From Pseudomonadota bacterium (GTDB lineage: Bacteria; Pseudomonadota; Alphaproteobacteria; Acetobacterales; Acetobacteraceae), in contig JAJZNE010000054.1 of NCBI GenBank assembly GCA_021847995.1, positions 1-40,209 on the forward strand: a stretch of DNA of 40,209 bases. Direction: 5' to 3'. The notes under the pieces were generated by a model. That model was not told the DNA's origin. It searched no databases and saw only the letters and a list, made by a program, of their open reading frames with translations. Each line of letters starts with the position of its first letter. The first letter of the stretch is position 1. Below are positions 1-8,481 of this stretch, in pieces. The position numbers were made by a program, and so were the translations under genes.

Positions 1-1
1 C

Positions 2-637
2 TTCGCGATCCTTACGGAAGGCGTCGCCAAAGCCCTCGCCGCCGAGGGGCTGCGGCTGGGGCTGGTGGCGCCCTGGCTCGCTCTGGTGTGGTGCAAACTC
101 CGCAGCACCGGTGCCCGCATCCTGCGGATTGCGGCGGCCCTGGAGGCCGGCACCCTCCGTCTCAGCCCGCCCCGCCACCTCCCGCCGCTGCCGCCCCGGA
201 TGGAGGATACGGCACCCCGGCCGGACCACGCCAAAGCCAGGCGAAAAGCAATCCCGACAGGCTTCGGCTGGCTGCTCAGGCGGGTGACGGCGCTCAGCTT
301 CGGCCGCTCGCAGCTCGAATATCTCCTCGCCGAACCGGACATGGCCGAACTGATCGCAGCCGCCCCGCAGGTCGCCCACCATCTCCGCCCGATCTGCCGG
401 ATGCTCGGGGTCAAACCCCCACCCGGCCTCTTTCCCGCCCGCCGCCCGCCGCGCCGGACCAGGCCGCCCGCGGCCCCGAAGACAGCGCCGGAGGCCACGA
501 AAGAAAAACCGGCGGCGGCGACCAGAAGGCCGGACGGCCCGTTTCCCGCCTTCGTGCCTCGCAAAAGAAAGCGCAGGCGGCGGCCGTTCACTCTGTTCCC
601 CCTGCCCGCCGCGACCGGGCCGCCCTGGAAGGGCTGA
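2..637 (+). CDS. Hypothetical basic protein with proline/arginine-rich tail (partial, 5' end outside window)
   Basis: I do not recognise a named family. The reading frame is open from base 2 with GC-rich third positions, so the gene probably begins before the window; a GTG at 65 is the first internal start candidate. An N-terminal amphipathic stretch (APWLALVW) is followed by a Pro/Arg-rich linker. A central conserved-looking block runs from about FGWLLRRV to CRMLGVKPPP. The low-complexity tail is rich in Pro, Ala, Lys and Arg and ends in KRKRRRRPF and PPWKG. The last 206 bases, including the stop codon, recur in inverted orientation at the right edge, so this is one of at least two paralogues. 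The polybasic tail suggests nucleic-acid or membrane contact, but that is only inference. Confidence 0.6.
   Translation, partial: FAILTEGVAKALAAEGLRLGLVAPWLALVWCKLRSTGARILRIAAALEAGTLRLSPPRHLPPLPPRMEDTAPRPDHAKARRKAIPTGFGWLLRRVTALSFGRSQLEYLLAEPDMAELIAAAPQVAHHLRPICRMLGVKPPPGLFPARRPPRRTRPPAAPKTAPEATKEKPAAATRRPDGPFPAFVPRKRKRRRRPFTLFPLPAATGPPWKG
432..637 (+). repeat. Left copy of inverted paralogous 3' end
   Basis: This segment aligns without gaps to the reverse complement of 40004-40209. I count about 22 mismatches in 206 positions by eye, roughly 89% identity. Similarity ends at the TGA stop. It marks two related genes facing each other across the window. Confidence 0.85.
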
Positions 638-766
638 GACTGCGCGGGGGAAATTTCATGGGCACAAAAGCCGCCGCCGCGGCGGCCGTCGTCCCCGCGT
701 CCGCGCCGGTCGGGGTTCCGCCGCGGCGCGGCTTGCCCTACCCTCCGGCGCATCAGCCACAGCGGG

Positions 767-2008
767 GTGTGCAGCGTGACCGGGGCCTTGTCGCATCTGC
801 GCGTGCTCGATCTCTCGCGCGTCCTCGCCGGGCCGTTCGCGGCGCAGATGCTGGGCGATCTCGGTGCCGAGGTCATCAAGGTGGAGCGGCCGGGCAGCGG
901 TGATGATACCCGCGCCTGGGGACCGCCCTTCCTGCACGACGACAGCGGCGAACCGACGCGCGAATCGGCCTATTTCCTGTGTGCCAACCGCAACAAGAAA
1001 TCGGTCGCGATCGACCTCGCCCATCCCGAGGGACAGCGCCTCGTCCGCGCGCTCGCCGCCCAGGCCGACGTGGTGATCGAGAATTTCAAGGTCGGCGGCC
1101 TGCGGCAATACGGCCTCGATGGCGAAGCCCTGCGCGCCGCGCATCCCCGCCTGATCTGGTGCGCGATCACCGGCTTCGGCCAGACCGGCCCCTATGCCCC
1201 GCGCGCCGGCTATGATTTCCTCATCCAGGGCATGGGCGGGCTGATGAGCCTGACCGGCCGGGCCGATGGCGAACCGGGCGCGGGGCCGCAGAAGGTGGGC
1301 GTCGCGCTCACCGACATCATGACCGGGCTTCACGCCACCTCCGCCATCCTCGCCGCCCTGCTGCACCGCGAGCGGACGGGGCGCGGCCAGACCATCGACC
1401 TCGCCCTGCTCGATGTGCAGGTGGCGAGTCTGGCCAATCAGGCGATGAACTACCTGGTCTCCGGCGTCGCCCCGCGCCGGCTCGGCAATGCCCATCCGAA
1501 CGTCGTGCCCTATCAGGATTTCCCCACCGCCGACGGCGACATGATCATCGCCGTCGGCAATGACGGGCAGTTCCTCCGCCTGTGCGCGGCGCTCGGCCAC
1601 GCGGAATGGGGCAGCGATCCGCGTTTTGCCACCAATGCGCTGCGCGTCGCCAACCGGGAGGCGCTGATCCCGCTGCTGCGGCAGGCGACCGTCACCCGCC
1701 CGACGCGCGAATGGGTCGCGCGGCTGGAGGCGGTGGGGGTGCCGTGCGGGCCGATCAACACGCTCGATGCGGTGTTCGACGATCCGCAGGTGCAGGCCCG
1801 CGGCCTCGCGCTGCGCATGCGCCACGACGCCGGCGCCGAGGTGACGCTGGTCGCCAACCCGATCCGCCTGTCGGACACCCCGCCCAGCTACCGCACCGCC
1901 CCGCCCCTGCTCGGCCAGCACACGCGGGAGGTGCTGGCCGGGCTGCTCGGCCTCGATACGGCAGCGATTGCGGCCCTCGCCCGCGCCGGGGCGATCGCGG
2001 CGCCGTAG
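767..2008 (+). CDS. CaiB/BaiF family (family III) CoA-transferase
   Basis: The 413-residue protein is a full-length family III CoA-transferase, which moves CoA between a CoA thioester and a free carboxylic acid through an aspartyl-CoA intermediate in the cytoplasm. Typical blocks are LDLSRVLAGPFA near residue 15, DLGAEVIKVERPG at 31-43, NKKSVAIDL near 77 and GFGQTGPY at 136-143. The catalytic Asp is expected at D183 in the ALTDIMTGLHA block. The C-terminal GVPCGPINT block is also present. The acid substrate cannot be told from sequence. The start is the GTG at 767; a GTG at 776 is an alternative. The gene stands alone and converges on the AstE-like gene with only 27 bases between stops. Confidence 0.9.
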   Translation: MCSVTGALSHLRVLDLSRVLAGPFAAQMLGDLGAEVIKVERPGSGDDTRAWGPPFLHDDSGEPTRESAYFLCANRNKKSVAIDLAHPEGQRLVRALAAQADVVIENFKVGGLRQYGLDGEALRAAHPRLIWCAITGFGQTGPYAPRAGYDFLIQGMGGLMSLTGRADGEPGAGPQKVGVALTDIMTGLHATSAILAALLHRERTGRGQTIDLALLDVQVASLANQAMNYLVSGVAPRRLGNAHPNVVPYQDFPTADGDMIIAVGNDGQFLRLCAALGHAEWGSDPRFATNALRVANREALIPLLRQATVTRPTREWVARLEAVGVPCGPINTLDAVFDDPQVQARGLALRMRHDAGAEVTLVANPIRLSDTPPSYRTAPPLLGQHTREVLAGLLGLDTAAIAALARAGAIAAP

Positions 2009-2035
2009 CGCGGCGCGGGGCGGCGGCGCGCTGCG

Positions 2036-3028
2036 TCAGTCGCCGGCGATCCGGGCGAGGCGCACCGCGGTATGGCCCCGGCTCGGCCGCAGGCTCGGCA
2101 TCACCAGCAGGCAATCGTCGTGCGGGGTGCGGATTTCGGCCTCGCCGTCGGTCGCGATCAGGGTGCCGCAGGCGCGCACCACGTCGCCGCCGCGGAACGG
2201 CTGCACGAACGCAAAGCTCGCCGTCGCCGCCGTCACCACCCGCGTCACCTCGGCGAAGCGGGGCGCGCGCGGCGGACGGGGCGGCGGCGGGGGCAGCGCC
2301 TCGTGCAGCCCGACCAGGCCGAGATGGCGCAGCAGCCCGGCAACGGCGGCGAAGGTCATGGCCACCGCCGCCGCTTCCCAGTGCTGCCCTGCCTCCACCA
2401 GCACCGCCGCCTCCGGCCGGCGCGGATCGGCGAAGTTGCCATAATCGATCAGCCGCTTCCCGCTGACATGGCCGCGATCGGCGACCACCAGTTCCGGCTG
2501 GCCGATCGCCGCGGCCAGCGCCCGGCCCTTGGCGGTGCCGCCCGACAGCAGCAGCGGCTCCGATGCCCACAGCATCGAATGCAGGTCGAGCAGCACATCG
2601 ACCCCGTCGATCAGCCGCCGCATCTCCCGCGCGCGGTCGAGTTCGATCGAGCGGCGCGGCCCGTCCAGCACGCCCGCGTCCCAGACCCGGTTCAGATCCT
2701 CGTCAAGAAAGCGTGAGGCGGTGGGCTGCGCCGGATCGAAGCGGTCGAAGGCGGCGAGATTGGCGAAGCCGAAGGTCAGCCGCCCGCGGGCCGGCCGCAG
2801 CCCGGCGCGCAGCAGCCGCTCCAGCACGATCGCCCCGGCCAGCTCGTTGCCGTGCATCAGCGCGACCAGCGCCACATGCGGCCCCGCTGCCGCGCCCGCG
2901 CGCGTGGTGAACCCGGCAACGCCCGAATTGCCCTCCCGCCATCGCGTGAGGTCCGGGGGGGTAAGCTGCACCTCGAACTGCGGCAGGGGCGGCGCCGGCG
3001 ATGGGTCTGCGAGCGGCGTGACGGTCAT
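2036..3028 (-). CDS. Succinylglutamate desuccinylase/aspartoacylase family protein
   Basis: This 330-residue protein belongs to the AstE/AspA branch of M14-like zinc deacylases, which cleave N-acyl amino acids or related amides. The zinc-binding HGNE motif is at residues 59-62 and the second ligand sits in DLHS at 147-150. A DEDLNRVWD block at 108-116 matches the family's substrate-arginine region. The start chosen is the ATG at 3028; an in-frame upstream start would add 40 low-quality residues overlapping the xylanase gene. It is the last gene of a likely three-gene minus-strand operon (binding protein, xylanase, this gene), 49 bases after the xylanase stop. The genes usually found with arginine succinyltransferase-pathway AstE are absent, so the substrate is open. 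Confidence 0.85.
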   Translation of the reverse strand: MTVTPLADPSPAPPLPQFEVQLTPPDLTRWREGNSGVAGFTTRAGAAAGPHVALVALMHGNELAGAIVLERLLRAGLRPARGRLTFGFANLAAFDRFDPAQPTASRFLDEDLNRVWDAGVLDGPRRSIELDRAREMRRLIDGVDVLLDLHSMLWASEPLLLSGGTAKGRALAAAIGQPELVVADRGHVSGKRLIDYGNFADPRRPEAAVLVEAGQHWEAAAVAMTFAAVAGLLRHLGLVGLHEALPPPPPRPPRAPRFAEVTRVVTAATASFAFVQPFRGGDVVRACGTLIATDGEAEIRTPHDDCLLVMPSLRPSRGHTAVRLARIAGD

Positions 3029-3077
3029 GCTGCCCAATCTATACAGGGCAGCGCGGCCGGCAACCGGCCCGCCCGGG

Positions 3078-4205
3078 TCAGGGCGCCGGCGCGCCCGCCA
3101 GTGCGGCGGCGATCGCCGACCACAGCGGCTTGCGCCGCAACGATGCATCGAGCGGCAGCGGCCGTTGCGGCAGCCCGTCGGCGCGCGGGAACCGCTGATC
3201 GAGCCAGCTCCGCCGGTCGGAAAGCCCCCAGCTCAGCACGCCCAGCACCGCCGGATTGGCCAGCACGGCATCGAGCCAGGCGCGGGCATGCGCCGCGACC
3301 GCGGCATCGCGCACGGCGATATCGGCCGGCAGCCCGTCATCGCGCACATCGAGTTCGGTCACCACCACCTTGAGGCCGAGCGACGCGATATCGGCGACGA
3401 AGCGGGCGAGCACGGTCTGGTTCAGCGCCCGTTCGCCGGCATCGAGATGCGCCTGCAACCCGACCGCCTGGACCGGCACGCCGCGGGCGAGCAGATGCGC
3501 CAGCAGCTCCAGCAGCTTGTCGCGCCGGCGCTGCTGCCAGTCGATCGCATAATCGACGCCGAATTCGTTGATCATGCGCAGTGCCCCCGGGTCGGCGGCG
3601 GCACAGGCATGAAAGGCAAGATCGAGGTAGCCGGGGCCGAGGGCGCGCAGCCACGGCGTGTCGCGCAGGCCGAAGGGCGGCCCGTCCTCGGGATGGATCG
3701 GCTCGTTCACCACGTCCCAATGCACCAGCCGGCCGCGGAAATGTCCGGCGACCGCGGCGATGTAGCCGGTCAGCAGCCGCTCCCCGGTGGCGGGGGCAAG
3801 CCGGTCGAGCAGCCATTGCGGATTGGCCTCGTGCCAGACCAGGGTGTGCCCGCGCACGCGCTGGCGGTTGGCGGCGGCGAACGCCATCAGGGTCTCGGCG
3901 GTGGCGAAGCGGAACACGCCCGGCTGCGGTTGCAGCGATGCCCATTTGAAACTGTATTCGCCCACCAGCATGCCGCACTCGGCCCGCACATGGGCGAGCA
4001 GGCCGGGGTCGGCGGCGAGCGCATCTTCATAGAGTGCGCTGCCGTAGAAGCGCCGCCGCGCCGCCGCATGGGCGGCGAGGCCGGGCGTCTCCGGCACCGG
4101 CGCATCCGGCTCCGGCGCATCAGGCCCGGCAGCGGCGAGGGCGCGGGCAAGCGGGAGGAGGGCGGCGGGGGCGGCGAGCAATGACCGGCGGCGCAACGGC
4201 GTCAT
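3078..4205 (-). CDS. Endo-1,4-beta-xylanase, glycoside hydrolase family 10, Tat-exported
   Basis: The 375-residue protein is a single-domain GH10 retaining xylanase. Family motifs are clear: GHTLVWH at 119-125, WDVVNEP at 163-169 with the acid/base Glu168, LQAHLD at 250-255 and TELDVR at 283-288 with the nucleophile Glu284. The N-terminus MTPLRRRSLLAAPAALLPLA is a Tat-type signal (RRRSLL then a hydrophobic stretch), so the enzyme should act in the periplasm or outside the cell. There is no carbohydrate-binding module. The start at 4205 fits the signal peptide; an upstream in-frame start only adds 13 residues. The neighbouring binding-protein gene ends 31 bases upstream, so the two are probably co-transcribed. 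Confidence 0.93.
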   Translation of the reverse strand: MTPLRRRSLLAAPAALLPLARALAAAGPDAPEPDAPVPETPGLAAHAAARRRFYGSALYEDALAADPGLLAHVRAECGMLVGEYSFKWASLQPQPGVFRFATAETLMAFAAANRQRVRGHTLVWHEANPQWLLDRLAPATGERLLTGYIAAVAGHFRGRLVHWDVVNEPIHPEDGPPFGLRDTPWLRALGPGYLDLAFHACAAADPGALRMINEFGVDYAIDWQQRRRDKLLELLAHLLARGVPVQAVGLQAHLDAGERALNQTVLARFVADIASLGLKVVVTELDVRDDGLPADIAVRDAAVAAHARAWLDAVLANPAVLGVLSWGLSDRRSWLDQRFPRADGLPQRPLPLDASLRRKPLWSAIAAALAGAPAP

Positions 4206-4236
4206 GCCGGCAAAGGCGCATCCCGCCGGCGCCGCG

Positions 4237-5496
4237 TCAACCACCGAGCGCGACCACCGGCGGGGCGACGGCGGCGGGAAATGGGGCGATGGTAAGCAGC
4301 GAGCCGCCCCGCCACTGGCTCAGATAGGGTGCGGCGCGCAGGTTCTGCCCCCGCCCGTCGAACGCGGCGCCCGACCCGCCGACCGCCGCGCCCGGCGGCA
4401 CGTCCGTCGCCAGCACCGCTTCCCGCAGCCGCTCGCCATCGAGCGTGCCGGCGGCGGCGATCGCCTCGAAGAACAGCCGCGCCCCGGCAAAGCAGGCGAG
4501 CGAATGGCCGGAGCGGGGCGGGGCGCCGAATTTGCGCTGATAGGCCGCCGCCACCCGCTCCACCCCCGGCGCCACCACCGGGGAGATGCGGTACGGCGCC
4601 ACGCCCACGCACATCACCCCCTCGAACGCCGCCCCCAGCGCCGCCGCGGTGTCGGTCAGCGCATAACCGGCGCCGAGGCCGATCACCATGCGCGGATGCC
4701 AGCCGGCGAGCTGCATGGCGCGGTGGAACAGCAGCACGTCGTTGACCTGCCCGGCATGCAGCACCAGCGCCACACCGCTCGCGCGCAGGCGCTGCACGAT
4801 CGGGCCGAGATCGAGCGCCGCGGCGGCATAGGCGATCCGCTCCGCCCGCGCGAAGCCGCGGACGGCGGCGCGGCGCTCGGCGGCGGCGGCGGCGCTGCTG
4901 CCGGTCGGCCCGTCCTCGTGCAGGATCACGAGACGGAGATCGCCCGGCGCGGTCTGCCAGCTCGGCGCGAGCAGGTCGGCGGCGCTGTCGATCGCCGCGG
5001 CGCCGCAGGCCTCGGCCGTCAGACCGCTGCGGAACAGCAGCTGCAGGCCGCGCTCGGTGATCGTATCGGCCAGCGCGTCGAGTTCGAAATAGGGCACCTC
5101 CGCGACCGCCGCGACCGCCGAGGCGGCGAGCGCGACGGCGGAGGCATAGCTGCCGAAAATCGCCGCGACATGCGCGCCCGCGATCAGCCGGTCCGCCTCC
5201 GCCGCCGCCGCCGCCGCCTCGGCGGCATCGCCGCGCACCAGCACCACGCGCCGCCCGAGCAGCCCGCCCGCCGCATTGCGCTCATCGGCGGCGAGGTCGA
5301 GGCCGCGGAAGCTCTCGTCGCCGAGCAGCGCCAGCGCTCCGGAAAACGGAAACAGCGCGCCGAGCGAAAGCGTCGCGGCGGCGGACGCGCCGCCGCCGGG
5401 CAGCGCGGCGGCGCCCGCCCGCGCCGGGGCAAGGCCGGCCAGCACGGTGCCGACCAGCCCGCGACGGCTCATCGTCGGCACGCAGTCTGCCTGCAT
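4237..5496 (-). CDS. ABC transporter substrate-binding protein, LivJ/LivK (Peripla_BP_6) type
   Basis: The roughly 419-residue protein matches the type-I periplasmic binding proteins used for branched-chain amino acids, amides and related solutes. After a Tat-like signal (SRRGLVGTVLAGLAPARAGA) it has the typical LGALFPFSGALALLG opening, then RGLDLAADERNAAGG, the long LIAGAHVAAIFGSYASA segment and a C-terminal lobe with FEGVMCVGVAPY. The start at 5496 is preceded by a GGACAG-like site; an ATG at 5472 would also leave the signal intact. No permease or ATPase gene lies nearby, so it is an orphan binding protein. It leads a probable operon with the xylanase and the deacylase. A role in sensing or binding an amide or sugar-derived ligand is possible but unproven. 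Confidence 0.85.
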   Translation of the reverse strand: MQADCVPTMSRRGLVGTVLAGLAPARAGAAALPGGGASAAATLSLGALFPFSGALALLGDESFRGLDLAADERNAAGGLLGRRVVLVRGDAAEAAAAAAEADRLIAGAHVAAIFGSYASAVALAASAVAAVAEVPYFELDALADTITERGLQLLFRSGLTAEACGAAAIDSAADLLAPSWQTAPGDLRLVILHEDGPTGSSAAAAAERRAAVRGFARAERIAYAAAALDLGPIVQRLRASGVALVLHAGQVNDVLLFHRAMQLAGWHPRMVIGLGAGYALTDTAAALGAAFEGVMCVGVAPYRISPVVAPGVERVAAAYQRKFGAPPRSGHSLACFAGARLFFEAIAAAGTLDGERLREAVLATDVPPGAAVGGSGAAFDGRGQNLRAAPYLSQWRGGSLLTIAPFPAAVAPPVVALGG

Positions 5497-5637
5497 CGCG
5501 ATCTGTCCGTGGGGCCAATGAGCATCCGCCGCCGGCGGGGCCGGCGCAACCCGGCTTCTGCCGAATGACGCCGCCGCCGCTTGACGCCGCCCCCTGCCAG
5601 GGCAAACCCTCCGCGGCACGACGAAGGAGCGCGCGCG

Positions 5638-6645
5638 ATGACCGTGCCTGCCAGCATGATCCATATCGTCACCGATGGCGCCGGCGGGCCGGAGGTGATG
5701 CGGCCGGTGTCGGGCAGGGTGCCGGAGCCGGCGCCGGACGAGGTTCTGATCCGGGTCCAGGCCGCCGGCGTCAACCGCCCGGACGTCGCACAGCGCCAGG
5801 GCAGCTATCCGCCGCCGCCCAACGCCAGCCCGATCCTGGGGCTGGAAGTGGCCGGGGAGGTCGTGGCGGCGGGCCGTGAGGTGCAGGCGCTCCACATCGG
5901 CGAGCGGGTCTGTGCGCTCACCAACGGCGGCGGCTATGCCGAGTACTGCGTGGCGCCGGCCGCCCAGTGCCTGCCCTGGCCGCCGGGCTACGACGCGATC
6001 CGCGCCGCAGCGCTGCCGGAGACCTATTTCACCGTATGGGCCAACGTGTTCATGCTCGGCCGGCTCGGCCGCGGCGAGACGCTGCTGGTGCATGGCGGCA
6101 GTTCCGGCATCGGCGTCACCGCGATTCAGCTCGCCGACGCCTTCGGCGCCACGGTCTATGCGACCGTCGGCAGCGAGGCGAAGGCAGAGGCATGCCGCCG
6201 CCTCGGTGCCGCCGCGGCGATCAACTATCGCAGCGCGGATTTCGCCGAGGAGATCCGCCGCCTGACCGATGGGCGCGGCGTCGATGTCGTGCTCGACATG
6301 GTGGGGGCGCCGTATTTCCTGCGCAACCTGCGCGCGCTCGCGATCGATGGGCGGCTGGTGCAGATCGCCTTCCTGCATGGCGCGAAGCTGGCCGAGCCGT
6401 TCGATCTCGCACCGGTGATGACGCGGCGGCTGACCATCACCGGCTCGACCATGCGTCCGCGCAGCACGGAACAGAAAGGCGCGATCGCCGCGGCGCTTCG
6501 CGATCAGGTCTGGCCGGTGCTGGCGCATGGGCGGTGCGGGCCGGTGATCCACCGGGTGTTCCCCCTCGCCGAGGTCGCTGCCGCCCATGCGCTGATGGAG
6601 AGCAGTCACCATATCGGCAAGATCATGCTGCACGTCGCCGACTGA
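5638..6645 (+). CDS. NAD(P)H-quinone oxidoreductase, zinc-independent MDR superfamily (PIG3-like)
   Basis: The 335-residue protein is a medium-chain dehydrogenase/reductase without the structural or catalytic zinc Cys cluster. The N-terminal GroES-like domain carries [14 protein letters not shown] (42-55) and GLEVAGEV (68-75). The nucleotide-binding motif HGGSSGIG is at 152-159. These are hallmarks of the quinone oxidoreductase/PIG3 group, which transfers hydride from NADPH to quinones. The ATG at 5638 has a good AAGGAG site 8 bases upstream; a start at 5581 would be further from any such site. Its stop overlaps the next ATG by one base, so it is translationally coupled to the alpha/beta hydrolase. 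Confidence 0.92.
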   Translation: MTVPASMIHIVTDGAGGPEVMRPVSGRVPEPAPDEVLIRVQAAGVNRPDVAQRQGSYPPPPNASPILGLEVAGEVVAAGREVQALHIGERVCALTNGGGYAEYCVAPAAQCLPWPPGYDAIRAAALPETYFTVWANVFMLGRLGRGETLLVHGGSSGIGVTAIQLADAFGATVYATVGSEAKAEACRRLGAAAAINYRSADFAEEIRRLTDGRGVDVVLDMVGAPYFLRNLRALAIDGRLVQIAFLHGAKLAEPFDLAPVMTRRLTITGSTMRPRSTEQKGAIAAALRDQVWPVLAHGRCGPVIHRVFPLAEVAAAHALMESSHHIGKIMLHVAD

Positions 6646-7418
6646 TGCGCCTGCACGTGACCGCGCGCGGTGCCGGCGCGCCGGTGGCGCTGCTGCACGG
6701 TCTCTATGGCCAGTCCGGCAATTTCGCCACGCTGCAACGGCGGCTTTCGTCCGGCGGGCGGCGCGTGCTGGCGCTCGATCTGCGCAACCACGGGCTGAGC
6801 CCGCATGCGCCGACGATGACCTATCCGGAAATGGCGGCCGACGTGCTGGAGACGCTGGCGGCGGAGAACGCGCGGCCCTGCGCGCTGGTCGGGCATTCGA
6901 TGGGCGGCAAGGTGGCGATGCGGGCGGCGCTCGACGCCCCGGATGCGGTCGCGCGGCTGCTGATTGCCGATATCGCCCCGGCCGCCTATCCGCATGCCGG
7001 AGAACATGCAGCCTATCTGGCGGCGATGGACGCCGTGCCGCTGGCGGCGGGCATGACGCGGACGGCGGCCGGTGCGGCGCTGGCGGCGGCGGTGCCGGAC
7101 GCGCGGGTGCGCGGCTTCCTGCTGCAGAACTTCGTCCCCGGGCCGGCGCCGCATTGGCGCATCGCCCGCGAGGCGATCGCCGCGGCGCTGCCCGATCTGG
7201 TCGGCTGGCCGGCGCCCCCACCGGGGGCGCGCTATGACGGAATGGCGCTGTTCCTGTCCGGTGCGCGATCGGACTATGTGCGGCCGGAGGCGCGGCCGGC
7301 GATCCGCGCGCTGTTTCCGGCGGCACGGTATGTGGCGCTCAAGGACGCCGGGCACTGGCTGCACGCCGACGATCCGGACGGCTTCGCCGCGGTGGTCGAA
7401 GCGTTCCTCGCGGCATAG
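6645..7418 (+). CDS. Alpha/beta hydrolase (YbfF-like esterase)
   Basis: The 257-residue protein has the alpha/beta hydrolase plan: HG oxyanion segment LLHGLYGQSGNF (16-27), DLRNHGLSPH (45-54), nucleophile elbow GHSMGG (83-88) with Ser85, and a catalytic His in the DAGHWLHADDP segment near the C-terminus. The DLRNHG and GHSMGG combination matches the YbfF esterase group, which hydrolyses short acyl esters and acyl-CoA in vitro. The ATG at 6645 overlaps the TGA of the quinone oxidoreductase (TGATG), so the two are made from one transcript. The physiological ester is unknown. Confidence 0.9.
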   Translation: MRLHVTARGAGAPVALLHGLYGQSGNFATLQRRLSSGGRRVLALDLRNHGLSPHAPTMTYPEMAADVLETLAAENARPCALVGHSMGGKVAMRAALDAPDAVARLLIADIAPAAYPHAGEHAAYLAAMDAVPLAAGMTRTAAGAALAAAVPDARVRGFLLQNFVPGPAPHWRIAREAIAAALPDLVGWPAPPPGARYDGMALFLSGARSDYVRPEARPAIRALFPAARYVALKDAGHWLHADDPDGFAAVVEAFLAA

Positions 7419-7504
7419 CGCGCCGGTGCGGCCGCGGTCCGCCCCGTCGCCATGCTTGCGCGAAGCCGGGCGACGCGCCATACCAAGCCTGTAGGGTGGA
7501 ATGC

Positions 7505-7714
7505 ATGCCCCGCATCGCACGGCTGCTGTTCGCGGATGACGACCAGGAAGGCGCGGATCGCCAGACCGCAAGCCTGGCCGGGCTCGCAGTGGCTTTGCTG
7601 CTGGTGGTGATCGGCCTGTTCCTGGTGCGCACGCTGCACGCGAAATGCGTGGTGGAGGATTGCCTGCTGGCGGGCCGCAGCAACTGCGATTCGGTGTTGC
7701 TGGCATCGCACTGA
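7505..7714 (+). CDS. Small single-pass membrane protein, hypothetical
   Basis: A 69-residue protein with one strong membrane segment (LAGLAVALLLVVIGLFLV) followed by a short outer tail containing CVVEDCLLAGRSNCD. The ED-CLLAGR-NCD pattern resembles small conserved proteins I associate with Acetobacteraceae, but no function is known to me. The three Cys in the tail could form a disulphide if it lies in the periplasm. ATG 7505 is preferred over GTG 7496 because AGGGTGGA lies just upstream of it. It converges on the dehalogenase gene with 10 bases between the stops. Confidence 0.7.
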   Translation: MPRIARLLFADDDQEGADRQTASLAGLAVALLLVVIGLFLVRTLHAKCVVEDCLLAGRSNCDSVLLASH

Positions 7715-7724
7715 TCCGCCGCGG

Positions 7725-8438
7725 TCAGGCACCGAGCCGTGCCGCCAGATCCTCGACATCCTGCGCCACCACATCCCAGGCCGCCTCCGCCGTCAGGTCG
7801 CGCACCTGTCCCGGCCCGTATTCGCCGGGGCGGGGAAAGAACGCGGTGGCGAGGCCGAGCGCGCGGGCGGCGGCCAGATCGGCGTTATGCGCCGCCACCA
7901 TCATCACCTCCTGCGGCGGCAGGTCGAGCAGCGCGCAGGCCCCGAGATAGGTTTCGGGGTCGGGCTTGTAGTGGCGGAACAGGTCGGCGCCGAAGATCGC
8001 ATCCCAGGGCAGCCCCGCCTGCTTCGCCATCGCGGTCAGCAATGCCAGGTTGCCGTTCGACAGCGGTGCGATCACGAACCGGCGCTTCAGCCGCCCGAGC
8101 CCGCCGACCGCGTCCGGCCACGGTCGCAGCCGGTGCCAGCCGCGGTTGATATGGCGCAGTGCCGCCTCATCCAGCCCGGCAATGCCGAATTCCTGCACCA
8201 GCCGGTCCAGTGTCTCGCGGTGCAGGACATCGAGCGGCGCCCAGGCGCGTGCGCCGCGCCGCACCCGGTCCAGCGACGGCGCATAGGCGCCGCGCCACGC
8301 ATCGACCAGCGCCGGCCAGTCGGCGGCAAGGCCGCGCGCCGCCCCGAACGCCGACAGTTCCGCGATCAGGCTGCTGCGCCAATCGACGATCGTGCCGAAC
8401 ACGTCGAACACCAGCGCCTTGATGATGTCCCCGCGCAT
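7725..8438 (-). CDS. Haloacid dehalogenase, type II (HAD superfamily)
   Basis: The 237-residue protein fits L-2-haloacid dehalogenase type II, which hydrolyses 2-haloalkanoic acids through an aspartyl ester. HAD motif I is FDVFGTIVDW with nucleophile Asp12. Motif II is the LSNGN segment, motif III contains the lysine of HYKPDPETY, and motif IV is represented by MVAAHNADL. VFDVFGT, SNG and the AAHNADL ending are typical of this subgroup rather than of sugar phosphatases. The start at 8438 has GGGAGGG upstream; a start at 8483 would run into the divergent deacetylase gene. Related proteins without dehalogenase activity exist, so the substrate is not certain. Confidence 0.88.
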   Translation of the reverse strand: MRGDIIKALVFDVFGTIVDWRSSLIAELSAFGAARGLAADWPALVDAWRGAYAPSLDRVRRGARAWAPLDVLHRETLDRLVQEFGIAGLDEAALRHINRGWHRLRPWPDAVGGLGRLKRRFVIAPLSNGNLALLTAMAKQAGLPWDAIFGADLFRHYKPDPETYLGACALLDLPPQEVMMVAAHNADLAAARALGLATAFFPRPGEYGPGQVRDLTAEAAWDVVAQDVEDLAARLGA

Positions 8439-8481
8439 CGCAACCCTCCCCAGCCGCCGGACGATCTGGCATAGCACGTCC

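Noticed and set aside
656..1921. A 421-codon minus-strand frame opposite the CoA-transferase
   Set aside because: Arg/Ala/Gly/His-rich shadow typical of the reverse strand of GC-rich genes; no domain.
4858..5240. GC-rich simple-sequence tracts (repeated GCC/GCG) as regulatory repeats
   Set aside because: They are in-frame alanine codons inside the binding protein gene.
4237..7326. A 1029-codon minus-strand frame extending the LivK-type protein upstream
   Set aside because: Everything before about 5496 lies antisense to the quinone oxidoreductase and hydrolase genes and has only GC-driven low-complexity sequence.
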